From: Bacillota bacterium
GTDB lineage: Bacteria > Bacillota > Clostridia > Oscillospirales > Oscillospiraceae
Assembly (NCBI GenBank): GCA_023406225.1
Contig: JAEXWS010000240.1
Coordinates: forward strand, 1 to 48,569
Direction of reading: 5' to 3'
DNA length: 48,569 bases
The notes beneath the pieces are model-generated. The model was not told the DNA's origin, did no database searches, and worked only from the letters and a program-made list of their open reading frames with translations. A program made the position numbers and the translations under genes. The stretch's first letter is position 1. Each line of letters begins with the position of its first letter. Positions 32,081 to 38,993 of the stretch are shown one piece after another.

Positions 32081-32117
32081 GGGAAAAACGCCTCCTCGCG
32101 GTGGTTTTTAACGGGGT

Positions 32118-32152
32118 CCATTTTACTTTATTTTATTAGCAAAGTAAAGTGG
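32118..32152 (-). promoter_or_regulatory. his operon promoter inside a large palindrome (operator candidate)
   Basis: Minus strand: TTTACT (32143-32148), 17-base spacer, TAAAAT (32120-32125). The arms CCATTTTACTTT and AAAGTAAAGTGG (one mismatch, 11-base centre) contain the -10 and -35 elements themselves, so a bound dimer would block RNA polymerase. The leader to hisZG is only about 35 bases, which leaves no room for a T-box or attenuator. A TrpR-like HisR/YerC repressor is a candidate by analogy with other Firmicutes. Confidence 0.65.
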
Positions 32153-32202
32153 TAATTCGGTAATCACATAAATTCTGCCTTTTGCACAAGACCGGCTGCG
32201 CG

Positions 32203-32246
32203 AAAAAAGAGATGCAAGGTGATTTTACACCCTGCACCACTTTTTT
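32203..32246. terminator. Bidirectional terminator upstream of the his promoter
   Basis: An A6 run, then TGCAAGGTG pairing with CACCCTGCA (one mismatch) across a 6-base loop, then a T6 run. It insulates the his promoter from transcription coming from the MerR-RDD gene. Confidence 0.65.
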
Positions 32247-32324
32247 GCAATCCGTTCTCCGGGGCGCCTCCCTCCGCCTGCGGGGGGACGCCCCGCCCGC
32301 GAAAACGCCGGGAACGCGCCGGTT

Positions 32325-32613
32325 TTTATGCACGGATGGTACCATCCGCGTACAAAGGGCAACACGCTTTTGGGGCGGCCAAAATCAACGCTGGCGGCGT
32401 CATCGTTCTTGGCGGGCGCCGGCCCGCCTGCGTCCTCTTTCTTGCCAGCCCTGATTTTATCTGGCCAAAAAGTCCTGAGGAGTTTTTCGGGAGCGGAATT
32501 GTCAACCGGCAAGACTGACGAAGCAGCCGGGCTGGCGCCCGGCAATGAGGAAAACGAAGCCGGATGTCGATTCAGCTCCGAAAAACCGCGTTGCCCTTTA
32601 TGCACGGATGGTA
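32325..32613. mobile_element. MITE-like noncoding insert at the 3' end of the MerR-RDD gene
   Basis: Imperfect 27-bp terminal inverted repeats lie at 32340-32366 and 32587-32613 (starting TACCATCCG on each inward strand; four differences). A 17-bp direct repeat, TTTATGCACGGATGGTA, is present at 32325-32341 and again at 32597-32613. It is consistent with a target duplication of the last codons of the MerR-RDD gene. The interior is GC-rich and contains strong inverted motifs (for example GGCGGGCGCCGGCCCGCC) but no frame with a ribosome site. The stop codon of the gene lies inside the right repeat. Confidence 0.65.
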
Positions 32614-34028
32614 AAGGTGAAGGAGAGAAAGCTGTCCTCGTTCTCCATGGGGACCAGGATCAGGTCGGAGACATGATAGCCCCGCAGTTCCGCCGTGCAG
32701 GTCACGGTGACTCCCGCCCGGCGGAGCGTGTAATCCGTCAGTCCCCGTTCCTCCACCTCCCGGATCAGGTCCTTCCGGGCGCTCCCGAAAACGGGCGCGT
32801 CCTCCTGCGCCCAGGCGAACGCCGTCACGGCGGTCAGCATCTGCTCCATGGGAACGTCCAGCCAGTCCTCCCTGTTTTCCCAGGTCCCGGAGAGGGTGAC
32901 GGCGGTGAGGCGGCCCTCCTCCACCGTGTAGGTGAAGGGCAGGTTCCCCCCGTCGCCGCCCATCGAGAACAAAAACACGGTCCCGGTGCGCGGCGTGCCC
33001 TCCCACCGGCCCTCTTCGTCCAGGACCTGGAAGAACTCCAGGCCCAGATAGTCCGCCTGCCGGTTGAAATTCTCCGCGAACTCCGCCACGGTCAGCGCCC
33101 CCCGGTTGGGCGGGAGCTGGCCCAGGCAGTTCGCCGCCTCCGCAAGTCCAAAGGCCAGACCCGCCGCCAGCACGAAGGCGGCGGCCTGCCGGAGACGGGC
33201 CGGACGGGCCGTATAGATCACGTCCTCGTCCCAGGGCTGCGGCTCCCGCTCCGTGCAGCGGCTGAAGCTGCGGTAAAGCTGCACCAGGTTGAAGATGGGG
33301 ATGCCCAGGCCCAGGCCGTGCCAGATCATCCGGGCCATCCGCCAGAACGCCTCGCCGTAAGTGAGCCGCCGGCCCTCCACGCTCTCCAGGGAAAGGCCCA
33401 GCAGGGCCTTTCCCGGCGTGGTCCCCAGCCGGGAGATAAAAAGCGGCTCCAGCAGGAAGAGCAGGGCCCACACCCCCAGATTCATGGCCAGGGCGTTGGC
33501 CCGCCCCGGGTTGTTTCCGCCCAGGGACATGGCCCCCATCACGGTAAGCAGGATCAAAAGCCAGTCGAACTGCCGGGCGAAAAACCGCCGGAAGGGGCAG
33601 ACCGCCACAGGCAGCACGTCCCCCGCCGGAAGAGACGGCCTGTGGGCGGTCCCCCCGGCGGCGGGCGCGTCCAGGGCCCGCAGGTATTTCTCCGCGTCCA
33701 GGGACGCAAACGAGGCCTCCTCCGCCCGCATGGCTCCGCACACCTGCTCCACCCGGGCAAGGCCCGTCCGCTGGCTCTCCAGCCCCGAAATGCGCCGGTC
33801 CAGCACGGCGGACAGGTCCTCGGCGCCCGCCGTCAGGGCTTTCAGCTCCTCCAGGGGCACGCCCAGCCGCCGCAGCAGCTTGATCTTTTCCAGCGCCCTC
33901 AGATCGTCCTCGCTGTACGCCCGGTATCCGTTCTTCAGCCGGACCGGGGCCAGCAGGCCCTCCGCCTCATAATAGCGGATATTGGCCCGGGGCACCCCGG
34001 ACCGCTGTTCCATTTCCTTGCTGGTCAA
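32598..34028 (-). CDS. MerR-family regulator fused to an RDD-type membrane domain
   Basis: 476 residues. Residues 1-75 are a MerR winged helix (MTSKEMEQRSGVPRANIRYYEAEGLL; YRAYSEDDLRALEKI), followed by a short coiled coil. Residues ~155-290 hold hydrophobic segments with the RDD-like signature LGTTPGKALLGLSLE ... YGEAFWRMARMIWHG. Another membrane span follows, then a ~130-residue C-terminal domain with no match I know. The TTG at 34028 is chosen because AAAGGAGG precedes it at the right distance. The protein would be a membrane-tethered transcription factor. Its last codons and stop lie within a MITE-like repeat. It appears to bind its own promoter (19-bp spacer). Confidence 0.82.
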   Translation of the reverse strand: MTSKEMEQRSGVPRANIRYYEAEGLLAPVRLKNGYRAYSEDDLRALEKIKLLRRLGVPLEELKALTAGAEDLSAVLDRRISGLESQRTGLARVEQVCGAMRAEEASFASLDAEKYLRALDAPAAGGTAHRPSLPAGDVLPVAVCPFRRFFARQFDWLLILLTVMGAMSLGGNNPGRANALAMNLGVWALLFLLEPLFISRLGTTPGKALLGLSLESVEGRRLTYGEAFWRMARMIWHGLGLGIPIFNLVQLYRSFSRCTEREPQPWDEDVIYTARPARLRQAAAFVLAAGLAFGLAEAANCLGQLPPNRGALTVAEFAENFNRQADYLGLEFFQVLDEEGRWEGTPRTGTVFLFSMGGDGGNLPFTYTVEEGRLTAVTLSGTWENREDWLDVPMEQMLTAVTAFAWAQEDAPVFGSARKDLIREVEERGLTDYTLRRAGVTVTCTAELRGYHVSDLILVPMENEDSFLSFTFTIRA

Positions 34029-34049
34029 AAAACCGCCTCCTTTGCGGGC

Positions 34050-34080
34050 ATCGTACACTGTCAAGTCCCTTGACAGTCAA
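34050..34080 (-). promoter_or_regulatory. MerR-type promoter with 19-bp spacer and central operator
   Basis: Minus strand: TTGACT (34075-34080), a spacer of exactly 19 bases, and TACGAT (34050-34055). The spacer holds the inverted repeat GTCAAGGGACTTGAC. Over-long spacers with a central palindrome are the classic target of MerR activators, which twist the DNA to realign the two hexamers. The site drives the MerR-RDD gene itself. Confidence 0.8.
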
Positions 34081-34155
34081 GGCTTTTTTTCACAATACCA
34101 TAAAATCGGCGGCCCGTACAGGAAAAAACAGGCCGGACAGCGTCCGGCCTGCTTT

Positions 34156-34341
34156 TTACGTCTCCGGTCCTCCGGGCTCTTTCAGCGGCCGATACCGCAC
34201 CCGGCAGCCGCTCAGGGACAGCAGATAGCTGATCTCCCGGATGCAGTCCGCGTCGCTGGACCGGTCCTCGATCAATCCGGCGATGGTCCGCAGCGCCGCC
34301 CGGGCGCTCCGCTCCTGGTGGCTCTCTTCCGTCGTTTGCAT
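34156..34341 (-). CDS. Small hypothetical protein
   Basis: 61 residues from an ATG with GGAG nine bases upstream. It is predominantly helical (ARAALRTIAGLIEDRSSDADCIREISYLLSL) with a basic end (GCRVRYRPLKEPGGPET). No family recognised. It is divergent to the small XRE regulator and shares its AT-rich control region, so the two may be a regulator-target pair. Confidence 0.5.
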   Translation of the reverse strand: MQTTEESHQERSARAALRTIAGLIEDRSSDADCIREISYLLSLSGCRVRYRPLKEPGGPET

Positions 34342-34491
34342 AAAACTTTTCTCCTTCCGCGAAGGTTCGTCGTGTTTTTGCGAATGAAAGTATTCTTTAC
34401 TCCATTGATAGAGCAATAATATCATGGTTTTGTCATATTATCAAGAAAATATGGAGAAACTTTATGGAGTGGATCACACGGAGCGTGGGAT

Positions 34492-34731
34492 ATGAAACGA
34501 AGTACGCCATTGGACCGGCACATTGGAGGGCGCGTCAAATATTACCGGAAGGAGCGGCACTTGACCCAGGAGGCCCTGGCGGCCCAGCTCCAGACCCGGG
34601 GCTGCAACATCACCCGCACCATGGTCGGCCATATCGAGACCGGATACCGCAGCGCCTCCGTATTTGAGATCGACGCGCTGGTGGAAGTCCTGGGCATCGA
34701 CTACAACGCCTTGTTTGAAAAACGCGGATGA
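34492..34731 (+). CDS. Small XRE-family HTH regulator
   Basis: 79 residues, essentially only a Cro/CI-type HTH: KYYRKERHLTQEALAAQLQ, then ITRTMVGHIETGYRSASVFEIDALVEVLGI. GGAG lies eight bases before the ATG. The region between it and the divergent 61-residue gene contains repeated ATGGAG/CTCCAT motifs (around 34400 and 34450-34470), possible autoregulatory sites. Confidence 0.75.
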   Translation: MKRSTPLDRHIGGRVKYYRKERHLTQEALAAQLQTRGCNITRTMVGHIETGYRSASVFEIDALVEVLGIDYNALFEKRG

Positions 34732-34733
34732 TC

Positions 34734-34755
34734 CGGCGCAATGCGCCGTTTTTGA
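34734..34755 (+). terminator. Terminator of the small XRE gene
   Basis: GGCGCAATGCGCC palindrome followed by TTTTT directly after the stop; a second stem (CCGCAAG ... CTTGCGG) follows within 35 bp. Confidence 0.55.
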
Positions 34756-34842
34756 GCCGCAAGCCCCCTTTCCGGGGACTTGCGGGGATTTTGCGCCCAT
34801 CCCGGCCGTCCCGCGCGGACCGCCGCTTTTGGAAACGCCCAT

Positions 34843-34880
34843 AAAAAGACCGCCGGGGACGCCTCCCCGGCGGTCTTTTT
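34843..34880. terminator. Bidirectional terminator between the XRE and PhnD-like genes
   Basis: AAAAAGACCGCCGGGG and CCCCGGCGGTCTTTTT form a perfect 16-bp stem with a 6-base loop. Confidence 0.88.
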
Positions 34881-35994
34881 ATTCCGCGGTCCCCTCCATG
34901 GTCATCAGCCGCCGCAGCGGGTCCAGATCGCCGTCCGCCACGGGATAGAACCGGGCGCTGCCCAGCGTCTCCATCAGCTCCGGCCGCTCCTCATACAAAC
35001 GAAAGAGCACATCGTCCAGCGCGATGGGGAAACAGCTCTCCTCCCCGGAAAGGTCCTCCCGTCCGGCCCCGGCGGCGGCCACCACCGTATACAGCGTCTC
35101 CGTCACGCCAAAGACCCGCACCTCGTCCCACACGGGCTTTTCCCGGCCAAAGCCGCTCATGCCGCCCGCCGCCGTCCGGCTTGGCAGGAGCGTCCACGCC
35201 TCCGCCACGTCCATCCGGGCGTCCGCCCGGACGGGGAAGGCGTCGATCTCGCCCCGGGCGGCGGCCCGGAACAGCTCCGCATAGCTCTCATACGCCGTCA
35301 CGTCCGCCAGGTCCGAAATATCGTTTCCCCCGTACCGGTCCGCCAGCCACAGATCAAGGCAGCGGTATCCTCCCAGGGAATCGCTCCCCAGAACGCCCCA
35401 GCGGGCGTGATCCAGCTCGTCCCAGGTGGGGGCGTTCGCCAGCTCCTCCCAGGAAGCGCCCTCCACCCGGGAGACGAGCCGCCCGCCGTACTCCGTGGGG
35501 GCGGCGCAGATCAGGGCGAAGGTCCCGGCGGGCCAGGGAAAGGCCTCCTCATAGGCGATGGCCGCGCCGTTCCAGTCCTCCGGCAGCATGCTTCCTTCGC
35601 TCAGCCCCGGCTGGGGCGCGTCCGCCTTCAAAACCGCCGCTCCGCCCCCAAAGCGGAGGAACGCCTCCGCCGGAAGGAAGGCCAGGTCCACGGAGCCGTC
35701 CGCCAGGGCCTGGGCCGTGGCGGCGGGGGACGCGCCGACGGACACGGCGACCTTGTCGATCTCCACGCCGCCGTCCGGAGACAGGCTCCCGGCAAAGTAG
35801 GTCTTGAGAAGGTCCGGCAGCTCCCGGGCCGCCGCCAGCAGCCGGTCCGTGGAGAGGCCGTTCCGGCTGAGCTCCACACGCAGGGTCTCCAGATGCAGCG
35901 GCTCGGCGCGCTCCGGCTCCGGGGGCGCCTCCCCGCAGCCGGAGAGGGCGGACAGCAGCAGCAACAGGCATAGCAGCAGGGCGTTTTTTTTCAT
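34879..35994 (-). CDS. PhnD-like substrate-binding lipoprotein
   Basis: 371 residues. A lipoprotein signal peptide ends LLSALSGCGE. The mature part is a periplasmic-binding fold of the phosphonate/phosphite PhnD type: LPDLLKTYFA, VAVSVGASPAATAQALADGSVDLAFLPAEAFL, WGVLGSDSLGGYRCLDLWLADRYG and VFGVTETLYTVVAAAG. In a transporter it would feed a PhnC/PhnE pair, but neither permease nor ATPase lies nearby, so it is an orphan binding protein or sensor. The ligand is unknown. AAAGGAG precedes the ATG. Its stop falls in the terminator stem. Confidence 0.8.
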   Translation of the reverse strand: MKKNALLLCLLLLLSALSGCGEAPPEPERAEPLHLETLRVELSRNGLSTDRLLAAARELPDLLKTYFAGSLSPDGGVEIDKVAVSVGASPAATAQALADGSVDLAFLPAEAFLRFGGGAAVLKADAPQPGLSEGSMLPEDWNGAAIAYEEAFPWPAGTFALICAAPTEYGGRLVSRVEGASWEELANAPTWDELDHARWGVLGSDSLGGYRCLDLWLADRYGGNDISDLADVTAYESYAELFRAAARGEIDAFPVRADARMDVAEAWTLLPSRTAAGGMSGFGREKPVWDEVRVFGVTETLYTVVAAAGAGREDLSGEESCFPIALDDVLFRLYEERPELMETLGSARFYPVADGDLDPLRRLMTMEGTAE

Positions 35995-36020
35995 GTCGGC
36001 TCCTTTTTTTCACCGGGTCC

Positions 36021-36049
36021 TGGACTTTCCGGCCCGGCTCTGATACAAT
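36021..36049 (+). promoter_or_regulatory. Sigma-A promoter of the cupin-Hpt pair
   Basis: TGGACT, 17-base spacer, TACAAT, 75 bp before the cupin start. Confidence 0.55.
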
Positions 36050-36123
36050 CATGTTAATATTTTACCACCCGGCGGGACTCCGCGCAAGGGGCCGCCGGGC
36101 GGGACTTTTGGGAGGCGTTTGCA

Positions 36124-36468
36124 GTGTTGACGGCATCGGAGCATTGTCCCCGCCGGGACGTGTGCGTTCAAAACGGAGCGGGGCTCATCCATATCAAGGA
36201 CCTGACGGACCGGGAGGGTCTTTACGGCCACGGGCGGATGTTCGCCCATGTCACGGTGGACCCCGGCTGTTCCATCGGCTACCACAAGCACGAGCATGAG
36301 ACGGAGTTTTACTATATCATCAAGGGCGAGGCCGTGTTCAACGACGACGGCAGGGAAACGGCGGTCCGCCCCGGCGACATCTGCGCCACGGGCTACGGCC
36401 AGTGCCACGGGCTGGAAAACCGCGGCGGAGAGCCGGTGGAGCTGATCGCGCTCATCGTGACGGAGTAA
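36124..36468 (+). CDS. Small cupin-domain protein
   Basis: 114 residues forming a single cupin barrel: motif 1 is GYHKHEHETEFYYIIKGEAVF (metal ligands His, His and Glu), motif 2 PGDICATGYGQCHGLEN with the last His. The GTG at 36124 is eight bases after GGAGG. Small single-domain cupins bind metals and act as isomerases, dioxygenases or sensors; the substrate here is not readable. The Hpt gene follows 5 bp later. Confidence 0.8.
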   Translation: MLTASEHCPRRDVCVQNGAGLIHIKDLTDREGLYGHGRMFAHVTVDPGCSIGYHKHEHETEFYYIIKGEAVFNDDGRETAVRPGDICATGYGQCHGLENRGGEPVELIALIVTE

Positions 36469-36473
36469 CGGAT

Positions 36474-36818
36474 ATGACGGAGCTGACGAAACGGCTGACG
36501 GACTACGGAGCCGACATGCCCGGCGCCATGGAGCGCTTTGTGAACGACGAGGCGCTGTACGCCGAGTGCTTTGCGATTTTTCTGCAGGACCCCTGTTTCG
36601 CCGCCCTGGGGGACGCCCTGGCCCGGGGAGACCGCTCCGCCGCATTCGAAGCGGCCCACACGCTAAAGGGCGTTTCCGGCAATCTGGGCCTGACGCCCCT
36701 GTACGAGCCCGTGTGCGCCCTGGTGGAGCTGCTGCGGCGGAACGAGCGCGGCGGCCTGGAGGCGGCCTATCAGGCGGTGGCGGCGGCCAAGGCGGCGCTG
36801 GACGCGCTGAACATGTGA
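36474..36818 (+). CDS. Histidine phosphotransfer (Hpt) domain protein
   Basis: 114 residues, all-helical, with the phosphorylatable histidine in FEAAHTLKGVSGNLGL (about residue 62). Preceding and following helices (ECFAIFLQDPCFAALGDAL; VCALVELLRRNERGGLEAA) complete a four-helix bundle. A stand-alone Hpt protein shuttles phosphate between a hybrid kinase and a response regulator encoded elsewhere. GGAG lies eight bases before the ATG. It is cotranscribed with the small cupin. Confidence 0.85.
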   Translation: MTELTKRLTDYGADMPGAMERFVNDEALYAECFAIFLQDPCFAALGDALARGDRSAAFEAAHTLKGVSGNLGLTPLYEPVCALVELLRRNERGGLEAAYQAVAAAKAALDALNM

Positions 36819-36820
36819 AT

Positions 36821-36848
36821 AAAAAGAGCGGCTTTGCCGCTCTTTTTT
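36821..36848 (+). terminator. Terminator of the cupin-Hpt operon (first of two copies)
   Basis: AAAAAGAGCGGC-TTT-GCCGCTCTTTTTT forms a perfect hairpin with T-run right after the Hpt stop. The same 28 bases recur at 37052-37079 on the far side of the repeat element. Confidence 0.88.
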
Positions 36849-37051
36849 CAGGCTGTCGAAAAAGTGCCTTCGGCACTTTTTCGAGTAGGCCGCGGCCCGT
36901 CGTGCGCACTCACTGTCCGCTTTGAGCGGACAGTTCGCACACTTACGGACCGAGATGTATTTTCTCCGACGCACATGTCGCCGGAGAACATGGATTTGAT
37001 TTTCTTCGCGCCTCCGGGCGCGAACTCTGCGAGGCTTTTTCGACAAGCTGT
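36849..37051 (+). mobile_element. 203-bp multi-hairpin repeat element, copy A
   Basis: Ends are inverted repeats around GTCGAAAAAG (left, after CAGGCT) and CTTTTTCGAC (right, before AAGCTG). Inside are four successive hairpins. CGAAAAAGTGCC pairs with GGCACTTTTTCG; TGTCCGCT pairs with AGCGGACA; an imperfect TTCTCCG ... CGGAGAA stem follows; then TTCGCGCC pairs with GGGCGCGAA. No credible gene lies inside. An inverted copy, about nine bases in ten identical by eye, lies at 39494-39695. The element is bracketed by a duplicated terminator. Confidence 0.85.
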
Positions 37052-37080
37052 AAAAAGAGCGGCTTTGCCGCTCTTTTTTT
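37052..37080 (+). repeat. Second copy of the Hpt terminator hairpin
   Basis: 28 bases identical to 36821-36848 (plus one extra T). With the first copy it brackets the 203-bp element as a direct repeat, as a long target-site duplication would. Confidence 0.85.
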
Positions 37081-37108
37081 ATGGGCCGCCACAGGGGCCG
37101 TCCGCCGT

Positions 37109-37135
37109 GAAAAAAGCGTTTGACGCTTTTTTTCA
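37109..37135 (+). terminator. Additional hairpin before the ECF sigma operon
   Basis: GAAAAAAGCGT pairs with ACGCTTTTTTTC across a 3-base loop; it has T-runs on both strands. Confidence 0.6.
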
Positions 37136-37141
37136 TGTCCG

Positions 37142-37170
37142 TGAAAGTTTTTGCCCCGCCCGGTCGTATT
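37142..37170 (+). promoter_or_regulatory. ECF-type promoter of the sigma-factor operon
   Basis: TGAAAGTTTTT (-35 core TGAAAG at 37142-37147), 17 intervening bases, then CGTATT (-10 CGTA at 37165-37168). This matches the TGAAAC/CGTA form of Gram-positive ECF promoters and suggests that the sigma factor transcribes its own operon. Confidence 0.7.
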
Positions 37171-37202
37171 CCCTATGAGAGCGCTCAAAGGAGATGAACA
37201 GC

Positions 37203-37691
37203 ATGACCCAAACCGAACGGGCGGACCATCTGGCGCAGACTTACGCCGACGCCATCCTCCGCCTAAGCTATGCCTATTTGAAAAACACCCACGACGCGCA
37301 GGACGTGTGCCAAACCGTGTTCGTCAAGCTGCTGACGGACCCCCGGGACTTTGAAAGCGCCGAACACGAGCGGGCCTATGTCCTGCGGATGGCGGCCAAC
37401 GCCTGCAAGGACCTGCTGAAAAGCCCCTGGCGGAAGCGGACCTGCGGCCTGGACGCCTGCCTGGAGGTCCCCGCCCCCGCGGCGGAGGACGGAAGCGTGC
37501 TGGCGGCGGTGAACGCCCTGCCGCCCCACTACCGGGCGGTGATCTACCTCTATTATTACGAGGGCTACCAGGCGGCGGAGATCGGACGCATCCTGGGCGT
37601 CCCCACCGCCACCGTCCACACCCGCCTGGCCCGGGGCCGGGCGAAGCTGAAAGAGACATTGGGAGGTATCGCATATGAACGATCTGTTTGA
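37203..37691 (+). CDS. ECF-subfamily RNA polymerase sigma factor
   Basis: 162 residues. Region 2 is ILRLSYAYLKNTHDAQDVCQTVFVKLL and region 4 is LPPHYRAVIYLYYYEGYQAAEIGRILGVPTATVHTRLARGRAKL with the HTH. The ATG at 37203 is nine bases after AAAGGAG; the upstream ATG at 37194 abuts that signal. It overlaps the downstream gene by 17 bp. It probably responds to an envelope or other stress through the partner protein. Confidence 0.92.
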   Translation: MTQTERADHLAQTYADAILRLSYAYLKNTHDAQDVCQTVFVKLLTDPRDFESAEHERAYVLRMAANACKDLLKSPWRKRTCGLDACLEVPAPAAEDGSVLAAVNALPPHYRAVIYLYYYEGYQAAEIGRILGVPTATVHTRLARGRAKLKETLGGIAYERSV

Positions 37692-38724
37692 TTACCGGCA
37701 GGACCTGGACGCCCTGCGCTTCACCCCCGGGCAGAAGGCCCGGATCGCGGAGGAGGCCGTGAGCGCGGCCCGGAAAGAGACCCGCCGGACCCGCCGCCCC
37801 CTGCGCAAAACGGCCCTGATCGCCGCGGCGGCGGTGCTGATCCTGGCCGTTGGCACCGCCGGAGCCTCCGGCGCGCTGAAATCCGCCGTGGACGCCTTCT
37901 CCGGCATTTTCGGCGGCGGCGCGGCCCAGACGGAGATCATCGACCAAATCGGCCGCCCCATCGGAGCCAGCGACACGTCATGCGGCGTCACCATCACCGC
38001 CGACGCCATCATCGGAGACAAGTATAACGCCGTCATCGTCTACACCCTCAGCCGGGACGACGGCGAGCCGCTTTTGCCCGCGGGCGTCACGGTCCGCCAG
38101 CTGGTGCTGGGCGGCTTTGGCGGCGCGAGCTGGGCGGGCGGCGGTTCCCACGGCAGCGCCTGGTTCACCGACGAGGACCCCGCCGACAACGCCATCCAGT
38201 ATGTGGAGTCCGTCAGCGCCGACGAGGCGCTGACCCACGGCACCGCCAGGGCCAGGTTCCAGGACCTCAGCTACTGGGACGAGGCGGCGGGCGAAAGCGT
38301 CCTTCTGGCGGAAGGCCGGTGGGATCTGAAATTCCAGGTGGATTACGAGGATACCTCCGTCCGCCTGGGCGGCGGCGAGACGTTCACCCAGGGCGGCATG
38401 ACCTTCACCGTGGACGGCGTGTCCGTCTCCCCCGTGGCGGTGCGGGTGGATTACACCGTGGACAGCCGGGTCCATTGGAGCGACGCTCCCAGCGGCCGCG
38501 AGAGCGAGGCGGACAGCCGGGAGATGGAGCGGTATCTTGAAAACGTGGAGATCCTCCTCACCAAGACCGACGGCACGGTGATGGACCTCTCCGGCGCCGG
38601 CGGCAGCATCTCTCCCCGGGACGGCGTGACAGTCTGCTCCAAGAGCACGGTCCTGGAGGAGATCGTCCCCCTGGAGGAGATGGCCGCCATCTCGGTGGGA
38701 GGCGTGGCCTACCCCATCCGCTGA
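37675..38724 (+). CDS. DUF4179-type membrane protein, probable anti-sigma factor of the upstream ECF sigma
   Basis: 349 residues. The N-terminal ~40 residues are cytosolic and charged (SAARKETRRTRRPLRKT), followed by one membrane span (ALIAAAAVLILAVGTAGASGAL). About 280 extracellular residues follow, rich in beta structure, with the DUF4179-like CGVTITADAIIGDKYNAVIVYTL motif and a later immunoglobulin-like part (FTQGGMTFTVDGVSVSP). Its start overlaps the sigma gene. This gene order and topology are those of ECF sigma/anti-sigma pairs; that it binds the sigma factor is inference, since no ZAS zinc motif is present. Confidence 0.8.
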   Translation: MNDLFDYRQDLDALRFTPGQKARIAEEAVSAARKETRRTRRPLRKTALIAAAAVLILAVGTAGASGALKSAVDAFSGIFGGGAAQTEIIDQIGRPIGASDTSCGVTITADAIIGDKYNAVIVYTLSRDDGEPLLPAGVTVRQLVLGGFGGASWAGGGSHGSAWFTDEDPADNAIQYVESVSADEALTHGTARARFQDLSYWDEAAGESVLLAEGRWDLKFQVDYEDTSVRLGGGETFTQGGMTFTVDGVSVSPVAVRVDYTVDSRVHWSDAPSGRESEADSREMERYLENVEILLTKTDGTVMDLSGAGGSISPRDGVTVCSKSTVLEEIVPLEEMAAISVGGVAYPIR

Positions 38725-38728
38725 AAGC

Positions 38729-38770
38729 AAAAAAGCGTACCGGGCTGATCAGGCCCGGTACGCTTTTTTG
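38729..38770 (+). terminator. Terminator of the ECF sigma operon
   Basis: AAAAAAGCGTACCGGGC and GCCCGGTACGCTTTTTT form a perfect 17-bp stem with a 7-base loop. Confidence 0.92.
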
Positions 38771-38933
38771 ACGTTCCGCCGCCCCAGGCGGCAAGGTGTC
38801 CCGTGGCCACAGCGGCTTCCCAGGGCCCGGTGTGTTCCACACCTGCATCATAGTCCGCCCGGGGCCGTCTGTCAAGTTGAATAGTTGCAGTCCGCAACGA
38901 TTTGTGCAAGTCGTCAAATTTCCGCCGGAGGAA

Positions 38934-38962
38934 TTGACGGAGGGCGGCCCAGCCTGTATGAT
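38934..38962 (+). promoter_or_regulatory. Sigma-A promoter of the MarR gene
   Basis: TTGACG, exact 17-base spacer, TATGAT, 31 bp before the ATG. A short inverted repeat, GTTGC-N5-GCAAC (38884-38898), lies 35 bp upstream and could be an operator. Confidence 0.75.
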
Positions 38963-38993
38963 AGCAGGAAAGCGTACGATAGGGGGCGAGGGA

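Noticed and set aside
32081..32117. T-box or histidine attenuator leader before hisZG
   Set aside because: The leader from the predicted start site is only about 35 bases with no specifier hairpin or His-codon leader peptide.
36940..37030. Peptide MSPENMD... followed by FFAPPGANSARLF encoded inside both repeat copies as a small protein
   Set aside because: No ribosome site, and the frames around it are disrupted by different stops; the peptide similarity follows from the conserved hairpin DNA.
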